Source: Streptomyces ruber
GTDB lineage: Bacteria; Actinomycetota; Actinomycetes; Streptomycetales; Streptomycetaceae
Assembly (NCBI RefSeq): GCF_014648075.1
Contig: NZ_BMQK01000005.1
Span: forward strand, 1-64,000
Direction of reading: 5' to 3'
DNA: 64,000 nt
The notes below the pieces were generated by a model. That model did not search any database, was not told the DNA's origin, and worked only from the letters and a program-made list of their open reading frames with translations. Made by a program: the position numbers and the translations under genes. Of this stretch, positions 54,901-63,752 are shown one piece after another (position 1 is the first letter of the stretch; every line of letters begins with the position of its first letter).

Positions 54901-55690
54901 GGGAACGGACGGCCTTCCGGACCTGTCGTGCTCTGCGGACCACGGCGTACCCCTTGGTGAGGGCGCGGTCCCGGGCGAAGTTGCGGCCGATGGCGCGGCC
55001 CTCGACGAGCCGCTCGAACTCGTCGGCCGAGGTGGACCGCCGCACGGTCACCCGCTGCAGGGCGTACGGTCCCTGGCGGCGCCGGGCGAGGCCGTTGCCG
55101 ACCGCGAGCGCCTGCGCGAAGCCCGCCGCGCGCACCGCGCGCCGCACCCGGCGGCTGGAGTAGCCGTAGGGGTAGGCGAACGAGACGGGCCGGGTGCCCA
55201 GTTCGTCCGAGACGATCTCCGCGCAGCGCAGCAGCTCGGAGTCGAGCGCCTCGTCGGAGAGCTGGTCGAGCTGGGGGTGCGTGTGGCTGTGGCCGCCGAT
55301 CTCGACGCCCGCGTCGGCGAGCCGGCGGACCTGCTCCCAGTCGAGCATGACGTCGGGGGCGCCGCCGCCCGCGTGCGCGCCCTCGATCCACGCCGTCGAG
55401 ACGAACAGCGAGGCCGTGAAGCCGTGCTCGGCGAGCACCGGCAGGCAGTGCCGGTGCACGCCCTCGTAACCGTCGTCGAACGTGATGAGGACCGGCCGCT
55501 CCGGGAGCGGGCTCCCGGAGCGCCAGCAGCGCGCCAGCCCGGCCGTGGTGAGCGGGGTGAAGCCGCGGTCGCCGAGCAGCGCCATCTGCTCGGCGAACGC
55601 CTCGGGGGCGACGGACAGGCCCAGGGTCTCCTCGTTCGGCGCGGTGGCGACCGCGTGGTACATCAGGACGGGGACGGCCGGTTCGCTCAT
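54893..55690 (-). CDS. Polysaccharide deacetylase (CE4)
   Basis: A 265-aa NodB-homology deacetylase. It begins PAVPVLMYHAVA. The catalytic motif TFDDGYEG supplies the Asp base and metal ligand, and HSHTHPQLDQL gives the two metal His. YPYGYSS follows. No signal peptide is visible, so it may act on lipid-linked intermediates in the cytoplasm or need another export route. The ATG overlaps the upstream GT2 stop (ATGA) and its own end overlaps the fusion gene. Its operon context indicates removal of N-acetyl groups from a surface glycan. Confidence 0.9.
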   Translation of the reverse strand: MSEPAVPVLMYHAVATAPNEETLGLSVAPEAFAEQMALLGDRGFTPLTTAGLARCWRSGSPLPERPVLITFDDGYEGVHRHCLPVLAEHGFTASLFVSTAWIEGAHAGGGAPDVMLDWEQVRRLADAGVEIGGHSHTHPQLDQLSDEALDSELLRCAEIVSDELGTRPVSFAYPYGYSSRRVRRAVRAAGFAQALAVGNGLARRRQGPYALQRVTVRRSTSADEFERLVEGRAIGRNFARDRALTKGYAVVRRARQVRKAVRSRV

Positions 55691-56715
55691 GCGGTACCCT
55701 CCTCGGCCGCCGGGACCCCGCCCGCCGGGATCTCCACGACGGAGAACGTCGTACCGCTCCGGCGCGCCCGGACACTGCCGACGGCGTACCCGCCCGCCGC
55801 CGTCAGCACTCCGGCGACGATCGCGCCCGCCCGCCCCGCGCCGCCCGGCCGGGCCAGCAGCGCGTCGCGCAGGCCCCGCGCCACCCCGGCGGGCAGGACG
55901 CGCGTGGCGTACCGGCGCTCCGACTCCAGGCCCTTGTCCGCGCCGACGCTCCGGGCGACCAGCGCCTTCGACAGGCCCTCGGCGTAGGTGCGGGTGCGGA
56001 AGTACGCGAAGCGCTCCCGGGCCGCGGGCACCCGGTGGTGGATCACCGCGCGGTTGTCGAACAGCAGCACCGCGTCCGGTCTGGCCCGGGACAGCCGGAT
56101 GCACAGTTCCGTCTCCTCGCAGCCCAGCGGCCGTTCGCCGCCGTCGCGCCCGAGGCCGGTCGCGAAGCCGCCGGCCGCGTCGAACGCCGTACGGCGGAAG
56201 GAGGCGTTGCCGCCGAGCACATTGCGGACCCGGGCGCGGCCGGGCGGCAGGCCCTTGTACGCGGCGCCCACCACCCAGTCGAACTCCTCGGGGAACCACA
56301 GCGGGCGGCGGCCCGATGCCCAGACGGGCACCGTGCGCCCGCCGACGGCCATCACCCGCGGGTCCGCGTACCCCTCGGCGAAGTACCGCAGCCACTCCCG
56401 CTCGGCCACCGCGTCGTCGTCGAGGAAGGCGACGATCTCGCCGCGGGAGGCGGCGATCCCGGTGTTGCGGCCGGCGGACAGGCCGCGGGGGCCCGCGTTG
56501 GCGAGCACCCGCACCTCTCCCGTCCCCGCGCTTCCGTCGCTCTTCTCGTACTCCTCGGCCAGCCGTTCCAGGAGCACCTGGTTGTGGTCGACGACCAGCA
56601 GGATCTCCCGCGCGGGCCGGGACTGCGCCCGTACCGAGGCGACCGCCGCGAGGATGTCCTCCCAGCGGTCCTCGGTGTAGACGCAGATGACGACCGAGAC
56701 GTCCGGCTCCCTCAA
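55687..56715 (-). CDS. Glycosyltransferase family 2 (second in operon)
   Basis: A 342-aa GT-A glycosyltransferase. It begins VSVVICVYTEDRW. GLSAGRNTGIAASRGEIVAFLDDDAV carries the DxD-type metal/nucleotide-sugar motif, and GGNASFRRTAF with ECEETELC-like GCEETELCIRLS gives the acceptor and base residues. A hydrophobic stretch (~303-320) could be a membrane anchor. TTG 56715 is chosen because GGAGAGG lies just upstream and the codon overlaps the previous stop (TTGA). Likely adds sugars to the growing surface polysaccharide. Confidence 0.85.
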   Translation of the reverse strand: MREPDVSVVICVYTEDRWEDILAAVASVRAQSRPAREILLVVDHNQVLLERLAEEYEKSDGSAGTGEVRVLANAGPRGLSAGRNTGIAASRGEIVAFLDDDAVAEREWLRYFAEGYADPRVMAVGGRTVPVWASGRRPLWFPEEFDWVVGAAYKGLPPGRARVRNVLGGNASFRRTAFDAAGGFATGLGRDGGERPLGCEETELCIRLSRARPDAVLLFDNRAVIHHRVPAARERFAYFRTRTYAEGLSKALVARSVGADKGLESERRYATRVLPAGVARGLRDALLARPGGAGRAGAIVAGVLTAAGGYAVGSVRARRSGTTFSVVEIPAGGVPAAEEGTA

Positions 56716-57548
56716 GACGCCTCTCCCCGCCTGACGGAGAGCATCGTTCCGTGCGGACGGCGCCGCAGGGCACGGCGGTTGGAGCGCTCCTTGAGGATCA
56801 CCTTCAGCACACGCAGCCCGTCGCGCACGGCCCGCAGGTTGCTGGTGCCGTGGATGCGCAGGTACTCGTGGCTCGGGATCTCCTGCACCCGCAGGCCCGC
56901 CTTGACGACCCGGATGTTCATCAGGGTCTCCACCTCGAACCCGGTGCAGTCGAGGTCGATCTTGTCCAGGCAGTGCCGCCAGAAGGCGTTGTAGCCGTAG
57001 CACAGGTCGGTGTAGCGGGCGCCGAACTTGCGGTTCACCACCGCGCACAGTGCCCGGTTGCCCAGCTTGCGGACCGGTGTCATGTCGTCCGTGCCGCCGC
57101 CGTTGGCGAACCGCGAGCCCTTGGCGAAGTCCGCGCCGGAGACCAGTGCGGAGACATAGCTGAGGATCTCGTGGCCGTCGGCCGAGCCGTCCGCGTCGAC
57201 CATCACGATGATGTCGCCGGTGCACGCCTCGAACCCGCTGATCAGGGCATCCCCCTTGCCCCTGCCGCGCTGCGGGACGACCTTCACGTCGGGCCACAGT
57301 CCGCGCGCCACCTCGACGGTGCCGTCGGTGGAGTTGCCGTCCACGAGCACCACCTCGTGGATCCAGGACGGCAGCGTCTTGAAGACGTACGGAAGGTTCT
57401 CCGCCTCGTTCATGGCCGGGATCACCACGCTCACCGGCGGCGCGATGGCCAGATGGGTGGAGACGGGCCGGTACTTGCCGGCCTCGACCGCCGCGGACGG
57501 TTCCTCCGTGGTGGTACCGGAGACCGCCGGGCGCAGAGCTGAGGTCAT
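56712..57548 (-). CDS. Glycosyltransferase family 2, polyprenyl-phosphate sugar transferase-like
   Basis: A 278-aa GT2 enzyme resembling dolichol-phosphate mannosyl/glucosyltransferases. VSVVIPAMNEAENLPYVFK is the N-terminal nucleotide site, and DIIVMVDADGSADG is the DxD region. FEVETLMNIRVVKAGLRVQEIPS is typical of the family. A basic C-terminal helix may bind membranes. It begins the tightly overlapped polysaccharide operon; GAGAGGGA precedes the ATG. It likely loads a sugar onto undecaprenyl phosphate. Confidence 0.87.
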   Translation of the reverse strand: MTSALRPAVSGTTTEEPSAAVEAGKYRPVSTHLAIAPPVSVVIPAMNEAENLPYVFKTLPSWIHEVVLVDGNSTDGTVEVARGLWPDVKVVPQRGRGKGDALISGFEACTGDIIVMVDADGSADGHEILSYVSALVSGADFAKGSRFANGGGTDDMTPVRKLGNRALCAVVNRKFGARYTDLCYGYNAFWRHCLDKIDLDCTGFEVETLMNIRVVKAGLRVQEIPSHEYLRIHGTSNLRAVRDGLRVLKVILKERSNRRALRRRPHGTMLSVRRGEAS

Positions 57549-57890
57549 GAGTCTGGTCCCTCTCGTCCGGTGGACCGCCCGCCCCTTGGGCGGTCCGGTT
57601 CTTGGTCCGGTTCGAAAGGGGGGTCCTCACTCACGGCACGGCGAAGTGGATCTCACGTGCATGCCGGAGCGAGCTGGCATGGCTGGCCGGCTGTTCGCGA
57701 CCGGACGGTCGCGCGGCCCGACTCGGCAAAGATGTGCGGTCACCGAGCACGGCACCCCCCTACCGCGCCCGCACCGGAATTCATCGCGGCCCTGAGCCCT
57801 CCCCTGAAGCCGCATGACGATAGGCCGATGCAGGTATATGTGCGACGATATTGATGATTCAGACTATATGGCAAGACCTGAAACAAGCAC
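57549..57890 (-). promoter_or_regulatory. Operon leader with hairpin and AT-rich upstream island
   Basis: No gene in this ~340-base gap between minus-strand genes. A 9-bp hairpin (57572-57580 with 57588-57596) lies in the leader just before the GT2 start. Bases ~57825-57890 are unusually AT-rich, with ATAT-N8-ATAT at 57837-57853 and ACTATATGG at 57872. On the minus strand TTGCCA near 57880 may be a -35, so the operon promoter is probably here. Confidence 0.45.
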
Positions 57891-59018
57891 TCACGTTTTT
57901 GTTGTTGTGTCCGTTACCTGACCCCTCGAACGGACCCTCCCGATCCGTTTGAGCAGCCGGTCGGCCGGAGCGAACAGCTCCGGGCGGGTCACCACCGTGT
58001 TCCTCAGGGCCCGCACCGGCGCCCGGTGGGCCCGGTGGCCGAGCGCCACCGGATGACGGCGGGTCACCCACCCCTCGGAGACGCTGATCTCACGGGTCTT
58101 CAGGGAGTCCTTGTACTGCTTCTGGCCCCGCCCCAGGTCCAGGTGGGCGATGCCGTCGGCGGCGGCCGCCTCCGCCATGTGCAGATGCAGCAGCAGACCC
58201 GGCGAGAACCGCCCGTACGCCGGGTCGTACGCCGGGAACCAGCACGTCAGCACCCGCTCCGAGCGCAGCCCGAAGTGCGCCGCGACCGGTTTGCCGTCCG
58301 CGTACAGCACGGACAGCACCCCCGCGAACGACGCGGAGCGGGTGTGGAAGAGCCGGTGCACGAGGCGTGTGATCCAGGGGCGCGCGAACCGGTCGCTCCG
58401 CCCCGTCCTGCGGTACTGGGCGGACTTCCAGTCCATCAGCGTGCGCAGTACCTCCGGGTCGCGCTCGTCGTACTCGAAGCGCACCTCGCCGTCCGTCGCC
58501 CGCCGCAGCCGGCGCTCCTTGGCCAGCGTCGACCGGACGAACTTCCCGCCCGCTCTCGCCCGCACCAGGCCCAGGTACGCCTCGTAGCCCTCCTCCAGGT
58601 CCATGACCGGGGACGGGAACGAACCGCCGGCATGGGCCTCGAACGCCGCCTGGCCCTCCACCAGGTGGTCGAACTCCCACACCGCCAGCCCGCAGGCCCG
58701 CAGCAGTTCGCGTGCGTCCCAGGTGAACCCCGGGCGGTGGACCATGCCCTGGCAGTCCGACAGGCCGAGACCGACCGCCCGGCCGACTCCCGTGGCGGTC
58801 CGCTGGAACGGGAAGAACGCGACGGGCTCCCCCTCCTCCCGTACGACGGCGATCCGCACGCCGCGCCGGCAGGCGCCCACCGCGAGGGCGAACTCCGGCG
58901 ACAGGAACGGGTTCGCCAGCTCGGGCATGCCGTGCAGATGGGCCTTGGACTGCAGGGCGGTCCAGGCGGCCCGGTCGGCGGCGGTCAGCTCACCGGGGCG
59001 GTACACGGTGATGTCCAC
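57891..59018 (-). CDS. GNAT/FemAB-like acyltransferase, CelD/BcsL type
   Basis: A 375-aa protein of the FemAB/GNAT-related group found in polysaccharide loci (CelD/BcsL-type). It shows FLSPEFALAVGACRRGVRIAVV near the N-terminus; the C-terminal half has LYADGKPVAAHFGLRSERVL and HLDLGRGQKQYKDSLK, the signature of this family. It likely transfers an acyl or amino-acyl group to sugar residues. GTG 59018 starts one base after the stop of the upstream small membrane protein, so the two are coupled. The operon below is 342 bases away. Confidence 0.8.
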   Translation of the reverse strand: MDITVYRPGELTAADRAAWTALQSKAHLHGMPELANPFLSPEFALAVGACRRGVRIAVVREEGEPVAFFPFQRTATGVGRAVGLGLSDCQGMVHRPGFTWDARELLRACGLAVWEFDHLVEGQAAFEAHAGGSFPSPVMDLEEGYEAYLGLVRARAGGKFVRSTLAKERRLRRATDGEVRFEYDERDPEVLRTLMDWKSAQYRRTGRSDRFARPWITRLVHRLFHTRSASFAGVLSVLYADGKPVAAHFGLRSERVLTCWFPAYDPAYGRFSPGLLLHLHMAEAAAADGIAHLDLGRGQKQYKDSLKTREISVSEGWVTRRHPVALGHRAHRAPVRALRNTVVTRPELFAPADRLLKRIGRVRSRGQVTDTTTKT

Positions 59019-59019
59019 G

Positions 59020-59460
59020 TCAGGAGGTCCGTCTTCTCTCCGTACGGCGGCCGCGCGGGCGGCGCACCGGAACCAGCAGGAGGACGAGCACGCTGACCGC
59101 GGTCACGGCCACGATCCCGCCGCGGACGGACCACACGCGCGCCGCCAGCAGTGCCTGGGCGACGAGCAGGTCGACCGCGACCGCTCCCGCGACGGACGTC
59201 ACGACGCGGCCGAGGAGCGGCAGTCCGCGCAGGGAGGCGCCGATGGCGGCACCCGGCGCGGCGAGCAGGAAGAACAGGGTGAGCGGCGCGCGCAGCGGCG
59301 AGGCCGCGTCGGTGAGCGCGAGCAGCGCGCCGGCCGCCGCGACGGCGGTGGCCGCGCCCGTGAGCAGCGCCGCCAGGTCCTTGCGCGGACCGGGCCGTGG
59401 ACGGCCGTCGTCCCCCGGCGGCCCCGAAGAGGACGGCAGCTTGATCCGTAAGGTCTGCAT
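59020..59460 (-). CDS. Small membrane protein of the polysaccharide locus
   Basis: A 146-aa protein with four predicted helices (LTGAATAVAAAGALLALT, PLTLFFLLAAPGAAIGASL, VVTSVAGAVAVDLLVAQAL, GGIVAVTAVSVLVLLLVPV) between a hydrophilic N-terminus (MQTLRIKLPSSSG) and a basic C-terminal tail. No domain known. The spacing to the next gene (1 base) shows co-translation with the CelD-like acyltransferase. It may be a scaffold or export helper. Confidence 0.65.
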   Translation of the reverse strand: MQTLRIKLPSSSGPPGDDGRPRPGPRKDLAALLTGAATAVAAAGALLALTDAASPLRAPLTLFFLLAAPGAAIGASLRGLPLLGRVVTSVAGAVAVDLLVAQALLAARVWSVRGGIVAVTAVSVLVLLLVPVRRPRGRRTERRRTS

Positions 59461-59566
59461 TGGCGACTGTGCTCCCCGCTTTGCCCCCCGACGCGCCGGA
59501 TGCCGGGCTTCAATGTCGCTCAGGGGGCGCGGGGGCGTCAAGACGCGGAGTCCGGATACGGAAGCG

Positions 59567-59593
59567 CCCCGGAGGCGCCGGCTGCCTCCGGGG
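59567..59593. terminator. 10-bp hairpin behind the subtilisin gene
   Basis: Arms 59567-59576 and 59584-59593 are complementary with a 7-base loop; it lies 40 bases after the S8 protease stop on the minus strand. Confidence 0.65.
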
Positions 59594-59632
59594 AACTGCC
59601 GTACGGGTCGGGCCGGTTGACGCGAACCGGTG

Positions 59633-60841
59633 CTACTGGACGAGCTGCAGCAGGCGGTTCGGGGAACCGGTGCCCGGGCCGGTCACCTTGTTCGTCGCGG
59701 CGCCGTTCACCAGCGCCGTGGCGACCTGGGCCGGGGTGGCCGAGGCGTGCCCCGCGAGGTAGACGGCGGCCGCGCCCGCGACGTGCGGGGTGGCCATCGA
59801 GGTGCCCGAGATGGTGCTCGTCGCGGAGTCGCCGGTGTGCCAGCCCGCCGTGATCGAGGAGCCGGGCGCGAAGATGTCCAGCGCCGAGCCGTAGTTGGAG
59901 TAGCTCGCCCGGGCGTCCGTGCTGGTGGTGGCGCCCACCGTGATGGCCTCGCCGACGCGCGCGGGGGAGTAGGAGGAGGCGTTCGCGTTGCTGTTGCCGG
60001 CCGCGACCGCGTAGGTCACGCCGCTGGCTATGGAGTTGCGGACCGCCGTGTCGAGCGCGGTGGAGGCGCCGCCGCCGAGCGAGAGGTTGGCGACGGAGGG
60101 GCCGCTGTGGTTCGCGGTCACCCAGTCGATGCCCGCGATGACGCCCGCCGTGGTGCCGGAGCCGCTGTTGTTCAGCACGCGGACCGCCACGATCTTCGAC
60201 GCCTTGGCGACGCCGTACGTCGAGCCCGCGATGGTGGTGGCCACATGGGTGCCGTGGCCGTTGCCGTCGGAGGCGACGGTGTCGCCGTCCACGGCGTCGT
60301 AGCCGTAGGAGGCCCGCCCGCCGAGGTCGGAGTGCGTGATCCGGACGCCGGTGTCGATGACGTACGCGGTGACGCCGCTGCCCGCCGAGTCGGGATAGGT
60401 GTACGTGCGGTTCAGCGGCAGCGCGTTCTGGTCGACGCGGTCCAGGCCCCAGGGGGCGTTGTTCTGCGTGGCCGTCAGCCGGACCTTCTGGTCCTGCTCG
60501 ACGGAGGCCACCGCCGGGTCGGCCGCGAGTCTGCGGGCCTCGGTCTCGGTCAGTTCCGCCGTGTAGCCGTTCAGCGCGGCGCTGAACGTTCTCCTCACCG
60601 TGCCGCCGTACGTCTTGACCAGGCCCTTGCCCTGGCTGGACGTGGCCTTGAGACCCGCCGCGCCCTTCTTGAGCGTGACGATGTAGCTGCCCTCGACCGC
60701 GGTGGGGGAGCCGGCCGCGAGCACCGTGCCCTCGGCCGGGGCGGCCTGGGCGGGCAGCGCCGTGAGGCCGCCGACGAGGGCGGCGGTCGCGACGGTGGTG
60801 AGGGCGGCGAGGCGGATCTTCTTGGTACGCAGCTGTGCCAT
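59633..60841 (-). CDS. Secreted subtilisin-like serine protease (S8)
   Basis: A 402-aa preproprotease. A signal peptide (~1-33; LAALTTVATAALVGGLTALPAQA) and an I9 inhibitor propeptide (~50-115; GSYIVTLKKGAAG) precede the S8 domain. The triad is in VIDTGVRITHSDL (Asp), GNGHGTHVATTIAG (His) and SGTSMATPHVAGAAA (Ser). The oxyanion Asn is in AAGNSNAN. It resembles proteinase K-like extracellular subtilisins, with no C-terminal extra domain. The ATG has GGAGGA upstream. A monocistronic unit. Confidence 0.94.
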   Translation of the reverse strand: MAQLRTKKIRLAALTTVATAALVGGLTALPAQAAPAEGTVLAAGSPTAVEGSYIVTLKKGAAGLKATSSQGKGLVKTYGGTVRRTFSAALNGYTAELTETEARRLAADPAVASVEQDQKVRLTATQNNAPWGLDRVDQNALPLNRTYTYPDSAGSGVTAYVIDTGVRITHSDLGGRASYGYDAVDGDTVASDGNGHGTHVATTIAGSTYGVAKASKIVAVRVLNNSGSGTTAGVIAGIDWVTANHSGPSVANLSLGGGASTALDTAVRNSIASGVTYAVAAGNSNANASSYSPARVGEAITVGATTSTDARASYSNYGSALDIFAPGSSITAGWHTGDSATSTISGTSMATPHVAGAAAVYLAGHASATPAQVATALVNGAATNKVTGPGTGSPNRLLQLVQ

Positions 60842-61177
60842 TACGAGGGAGTCCTCCTCCAGGCAGCGCGCGCCGGGGTGGGGTGCGCGCAGGCGGGAGT
60901 GCGCACGTCGTCGCGCGCACGGCCTCGGAGCGTCGTGTTCCGTTCCGGGGGCCGGACACAGCGTCAGGTGTGCGGCGGGCGCGGCTCAAGAGCGCCTCGG
61001 GTGTTGTCACGCACCTGTCATAAGAGACGTGTACCTGTCACGCGCGTGTAATCAACGGCGCGGTGAACGTCCGGAGCGCGCCCTGGTATGGCGTGGAAAT
61101 TGTTGGCATGAACACTTCCAGTCAACACGCGTAGCTGCTACCAAAGTTATGGCAGAGATCCTGCTAAGGGAGGTTCC
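60842..61177. promoter_or_regulatory. Divergent regulatory region with ACCTGTCA direct repeats
   Basis: About 335 bases between divergent protease and esterase genes. ACCTGTCA occurs at 61013-61020 and 61033-61040, exactly 20 bases (two turns) apart; TGTCA also at 61005-61009. This is typical of a regulator binding one DNA face. No gene is present. Confidence 0.45.
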
Positions 61178-61984
61178 ATGAGACGCACCCGATTCACGGC
61201 ATACGTCACCTCGTTCCTCTTCGCGGCGGGCGTCGCCCTCACCGGGGCCGCCTCCGCACAGGCGTCCCCGACCGCGGCGGCCACCGGCTACGTGGCCCTC
61301 GGCGACTCGTACTCCTCAGGTGTCGGCGCGGGCAGCTACGACAGCGCCGGCGGCAACTGCAAGCGCAGCACGAAGGCGTTCCCGCGACTGTGGGCCACCG
61401 CCAACGCGCCCTCGTCCTTCCACTTCACAGCCTGCTCGGGCGCCCGTACGAGTGACGTCCTGGCGAGCCAGCTCGGCCCCCTGAGCGCCTCCACGGGCCT
61501 AGTCTCGATCAGCGTGGGCGGCAACGACGCGGGCTTCGCCGATGTCATGATCACCTGCGTCACCTCCACCGACAGCACCTGCCTGTCCCGTATCGACACC
61601 GCGAAGGCGTTCGTCGACTCCACCCTGCCCGCCCGGCTCGACTCCGTGTACTCGGCCATCCGGTCCAAGGCACCCGCCGCCCACGTCGTCGTGCTCGGCT
61701 ACCCCCGGTTCTACAAGCTCGGCCAGACCTGTCTCGGGCTCTCCGAGGCCAAGCGCTCCGCCATCAACGCCGCCTCCGACCACCTGAACAGCGCGATCGC
61801 CAAGCGGGCCGCCGACCACGGCTTCACCTTCGGCGACGTGCGGTCCTCGTTCACCGGCCACGAGATCTGCTCCGGCAGCTCCTGGCTGCACAGCGTGAAC
61901 CTGCTGAACATCACCGAGTCGTACCACCCGACGGCCGCGGGCCAGTCGGGCGGCTACCTGCCCGTGTTCAGGAACGCGGCCTGA
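61178..61984 (+). CDS. Secreted GDSL/SGNH esterase-lipase
   Basis: A 268-aa extracellular SGNH hydrolase. A signal peptide (~1-30) precedes block I GDSYSSG with the catalytic Ser, a GARTSD/Gly block II, block III GGNDAGF with oxyanion Asn, and block V SYHPTAAGQ with the catalytic His. The residue three before that His is Glu, where many SGNH enzymes have Asp. Six Cys suggest three disulfides. It resembles the Streptomyces secreted lipases such as SCO1725. AGGGAGG gives a strong ribosome site. Its 3' end overlaps the convergent kinase gene by 17 bases. Confidence 0.92.
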   Translation: MRRTRFTAYVTSFLFAAGVALTGAASAQASPTAAATGYVALGDSYSSGVGAGSYDSAGGNCKRSTKAFPRLWATANAPSSFHFTACSGARTSDVLASQLGPLSASTGLVSISVGGNDAGFADVMITCVTSTDSTCLSRIDTAKAFVDSTLPARLDSVYSAIRSKAPAAHVVVLGYPRFYKLGQTCLGLSEAKRSAINAASDHLNSAIAKRAADHGFTFGDVRSSFTGHEICSGSSWLHSVNLLNITESYHPTAAGQSGGYLPVFRNAA

Positions 61985-63710
61985 CCGTTCCGCCCGGCGC
62001 CGACGCCGGCTCCGTGGCCGTGGTACCGGGGGAGGTCCCGTCGACCGGGGTCTCCCCCTCGCAGGTCACCGAGAACGGCACCGCGTTGGACGTCGTACGC
62101 ACCGGACCGCGGACCTCGACACCGATCTCGTCCTCGTAGGCGCCGTCCGTGTCGTACGTCGTCACGATCACCCGCTCGCGCCCGGTCGGGTCACCGTCCG
62201 CGGGGAACGAGAGGGTGCGCCAGCCCGGGTCCGACACCTCACCGCGCCTCGTCACCCACCGGTACTCGACCTGGGCGGGCACCCGCCCCACCGTGAACGT
62301 CGCCGTGAAGGCGGGCACGTCCGCGTCCGCCGGGGGACAGGCCCCCGCGTACTCGGTGTGCTCGCCCGCGACCGTCACCCGGACGGACTGGGCGGGCGGA
62401 TCGGACGTCCCCGTGGCCGTACGGCTCCCGGTGGGCGTACCCGGCGGGCCGTCACCGCCCGCGCCGCCGCCGTCGTCACCGGTGCCGCCCGTGCCGCCGG
62501 TCCCGCCCGTGCCGCCCGTGCGGCCGTCGTCCCCGCCGCCGGTCGGGTCCTTCCCGCCGTGCTCCTGCCCGGTGCCGCCGGTGGGCCGCGCGCCGCCCTC
62601 GGCGCCGTCCGTCCGCCCGCCCCCGTCGCCGCGGTTCACCAGCGCGTACGTCAGCCCGGCCAGCGCCAGGGCCAGGACGGCGAGGCCCACCGCGACGAAC
62701 AGCGCGGCCCGGCGGCCGCGGCCGGACCCGTCCGGCGCGTCCGGGGTCCGGGCCGCGGCGGCGGAGTCCGCGTGCGCCGGGCCAGCCGGTCCGGACCCGC
62801 CCGCACCGGCACCCGGTACGGGGAGGGCGGCGACCGTCGGCGGGTACGGGGCCGGGCCCTCCGCGCCGGCGGGTGACGGCGTGCCGCCGGTGGCGACCAG
62901 GCGCAGGTCACGCTCCGCCCGCTCGGCCCCGACGCGCTCGGCCGGGTCCTTGCGCAGCAGGCCCTCGATCACCGGGGCCAGCGGACCGGCCCGGAGCGGC
63001 GGGGGCAACGCGGTGTCCACGACCGCGCGCAGGGTGTTCAGCGGAGTGTCCTGCCGGAACGGCGAGAAGCCCTCGACCGCCGCGTACAGCAGCACCCCGA
63101 GCGACCACAGGTCGGACTCCGGGCCGGGGGTGCGGCCGAGCGCCCGTTCCGGGGCCACGAACTCGGGGGAGCCGACCACCTCCCCGGCCATGGTGAGCGC
63201 GGAGGCGCCCTCGACCATGGCGATGCCGAAGTCGGTGAGGACGACCCGTCCGTCATGGGCGACCAGCACGTTGCCCGGCTTCACGTCCCGGTGCAGCACC
63301 CTCGCGGCGTGGGCGGCCCGGAGCGCGGCCAGCACCTCGGCGCCGATCGTCGCGGCCCGCTGCGGCGGGAGCGCACCCTCGGCGTCCAGCACGTCGGCGA
63401 GGGACAGCCCCCGGACCAGCTCCATCACGATCCAGGGCCGGCCGTCCTCCATGACCACGTCGTAGACGGTGACCACGCCCCGGTGCGCGATCCGCGCGGC
63501 CGCCCAGGCCTCCCGCTCCAGCCGGGCGTACATCCGCTCCACCTCGGCGGCGGGCAGCCCGGCCGGCGCCCGCACCTCCTTGACGGCGACCTCGCGGCGC
63601 AGCACCTCGTCACGGGCCCGCCACACCGTCCCCATGCCGCCCTCGCCCAGTGGGGACAGCAGGCGGTAACGCCCCGCGACCACCCGCTCGGTGCCGGATC
63701 CCTCGGACAC
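61968..63710 (-). CDS. Membrane Ser/Thr protein kinase (PknB-type)
   Basis: A 580-aa receptor-like kinase. The kinase domain (~14-275) has GEGGMGTVWRA (P-loop), AVKEV (Lys), HRDVKPGNVL (catalytic loop), DFGIAM and APE motifs. A proline/alanine juxtamembrane region leads to one transmembrane helix (~336-357; AALFVAVGLAVLALALAGLTYAL). The extracellular part starts with a Gly/Thr repeat linker (GGTGGTGGTGG) and ends in a ~130-aa beta-rich sensor, not PASTA, with Cys in GACPPAD and VTCEGE. It is likely an environmental sensor; ligand unknown. Confidence 0.92.
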   Translation of the reverse strand: MSEGSGTERVVAGRYRLLSPLGEGGMGTVWRARDEVLRREVAVKEVRAPAGLPAAEVERMYARLEREAWAAARIAHRGVVTVYDVVMEDGRPWIVMELVRGLSLADVLDAEGALPPQRAATIGAEVLAALRAAHAARVLHRDVKPGNVLVAHDGRVVLTDFGIAMVEGASALTMAGEVVGSPEFVAPERALGRTPGPESDLWSLGVLLYAAVEGFSPFRQDTPLNTLRAVVDTALPPPLRAGPLAPVIEGLLRKDPAERVGAERAERDLRLVATGGTPSPAGAEGPAPYPPTVAALPVPGAGAGGSGPAGPAHADSAAAARTPDAPDGSGRGRRAALFVAVGLAVLALALAGLTYALVNRGDGGGRTDGAEGGARPTGGTGQEHGGKDPTGGGDDGRTGGTGGTGGTGGTGDDGGGAGGDGPPGTPTGSRTATGTSDPPAQSVRVTVAGEHTEYAGACPPADADVPAFTATFTVGRVPAQVEYRWVTRRGEVSDPGWRTLSFPADGDPTGRERVIVTTYDTDGAYEDEIGVEVRGPVRTTSNAVPFSVTCEGETPVDGTSPGTTATEPASAPGGTVRPRS

Positions 63711-63752
63711 GGGCGCCTCCCTCGTATCCGCCTGACATCCCCCGAAAGTAAC

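Noticed and set aside
51598-54960. 1120-aa plus-strand frame antisense to the flippase fusion
   Set aside because: Gln/His/Arg-rich shadow with no motif; the minus-strand product has clear membrane helices and operon overlap.
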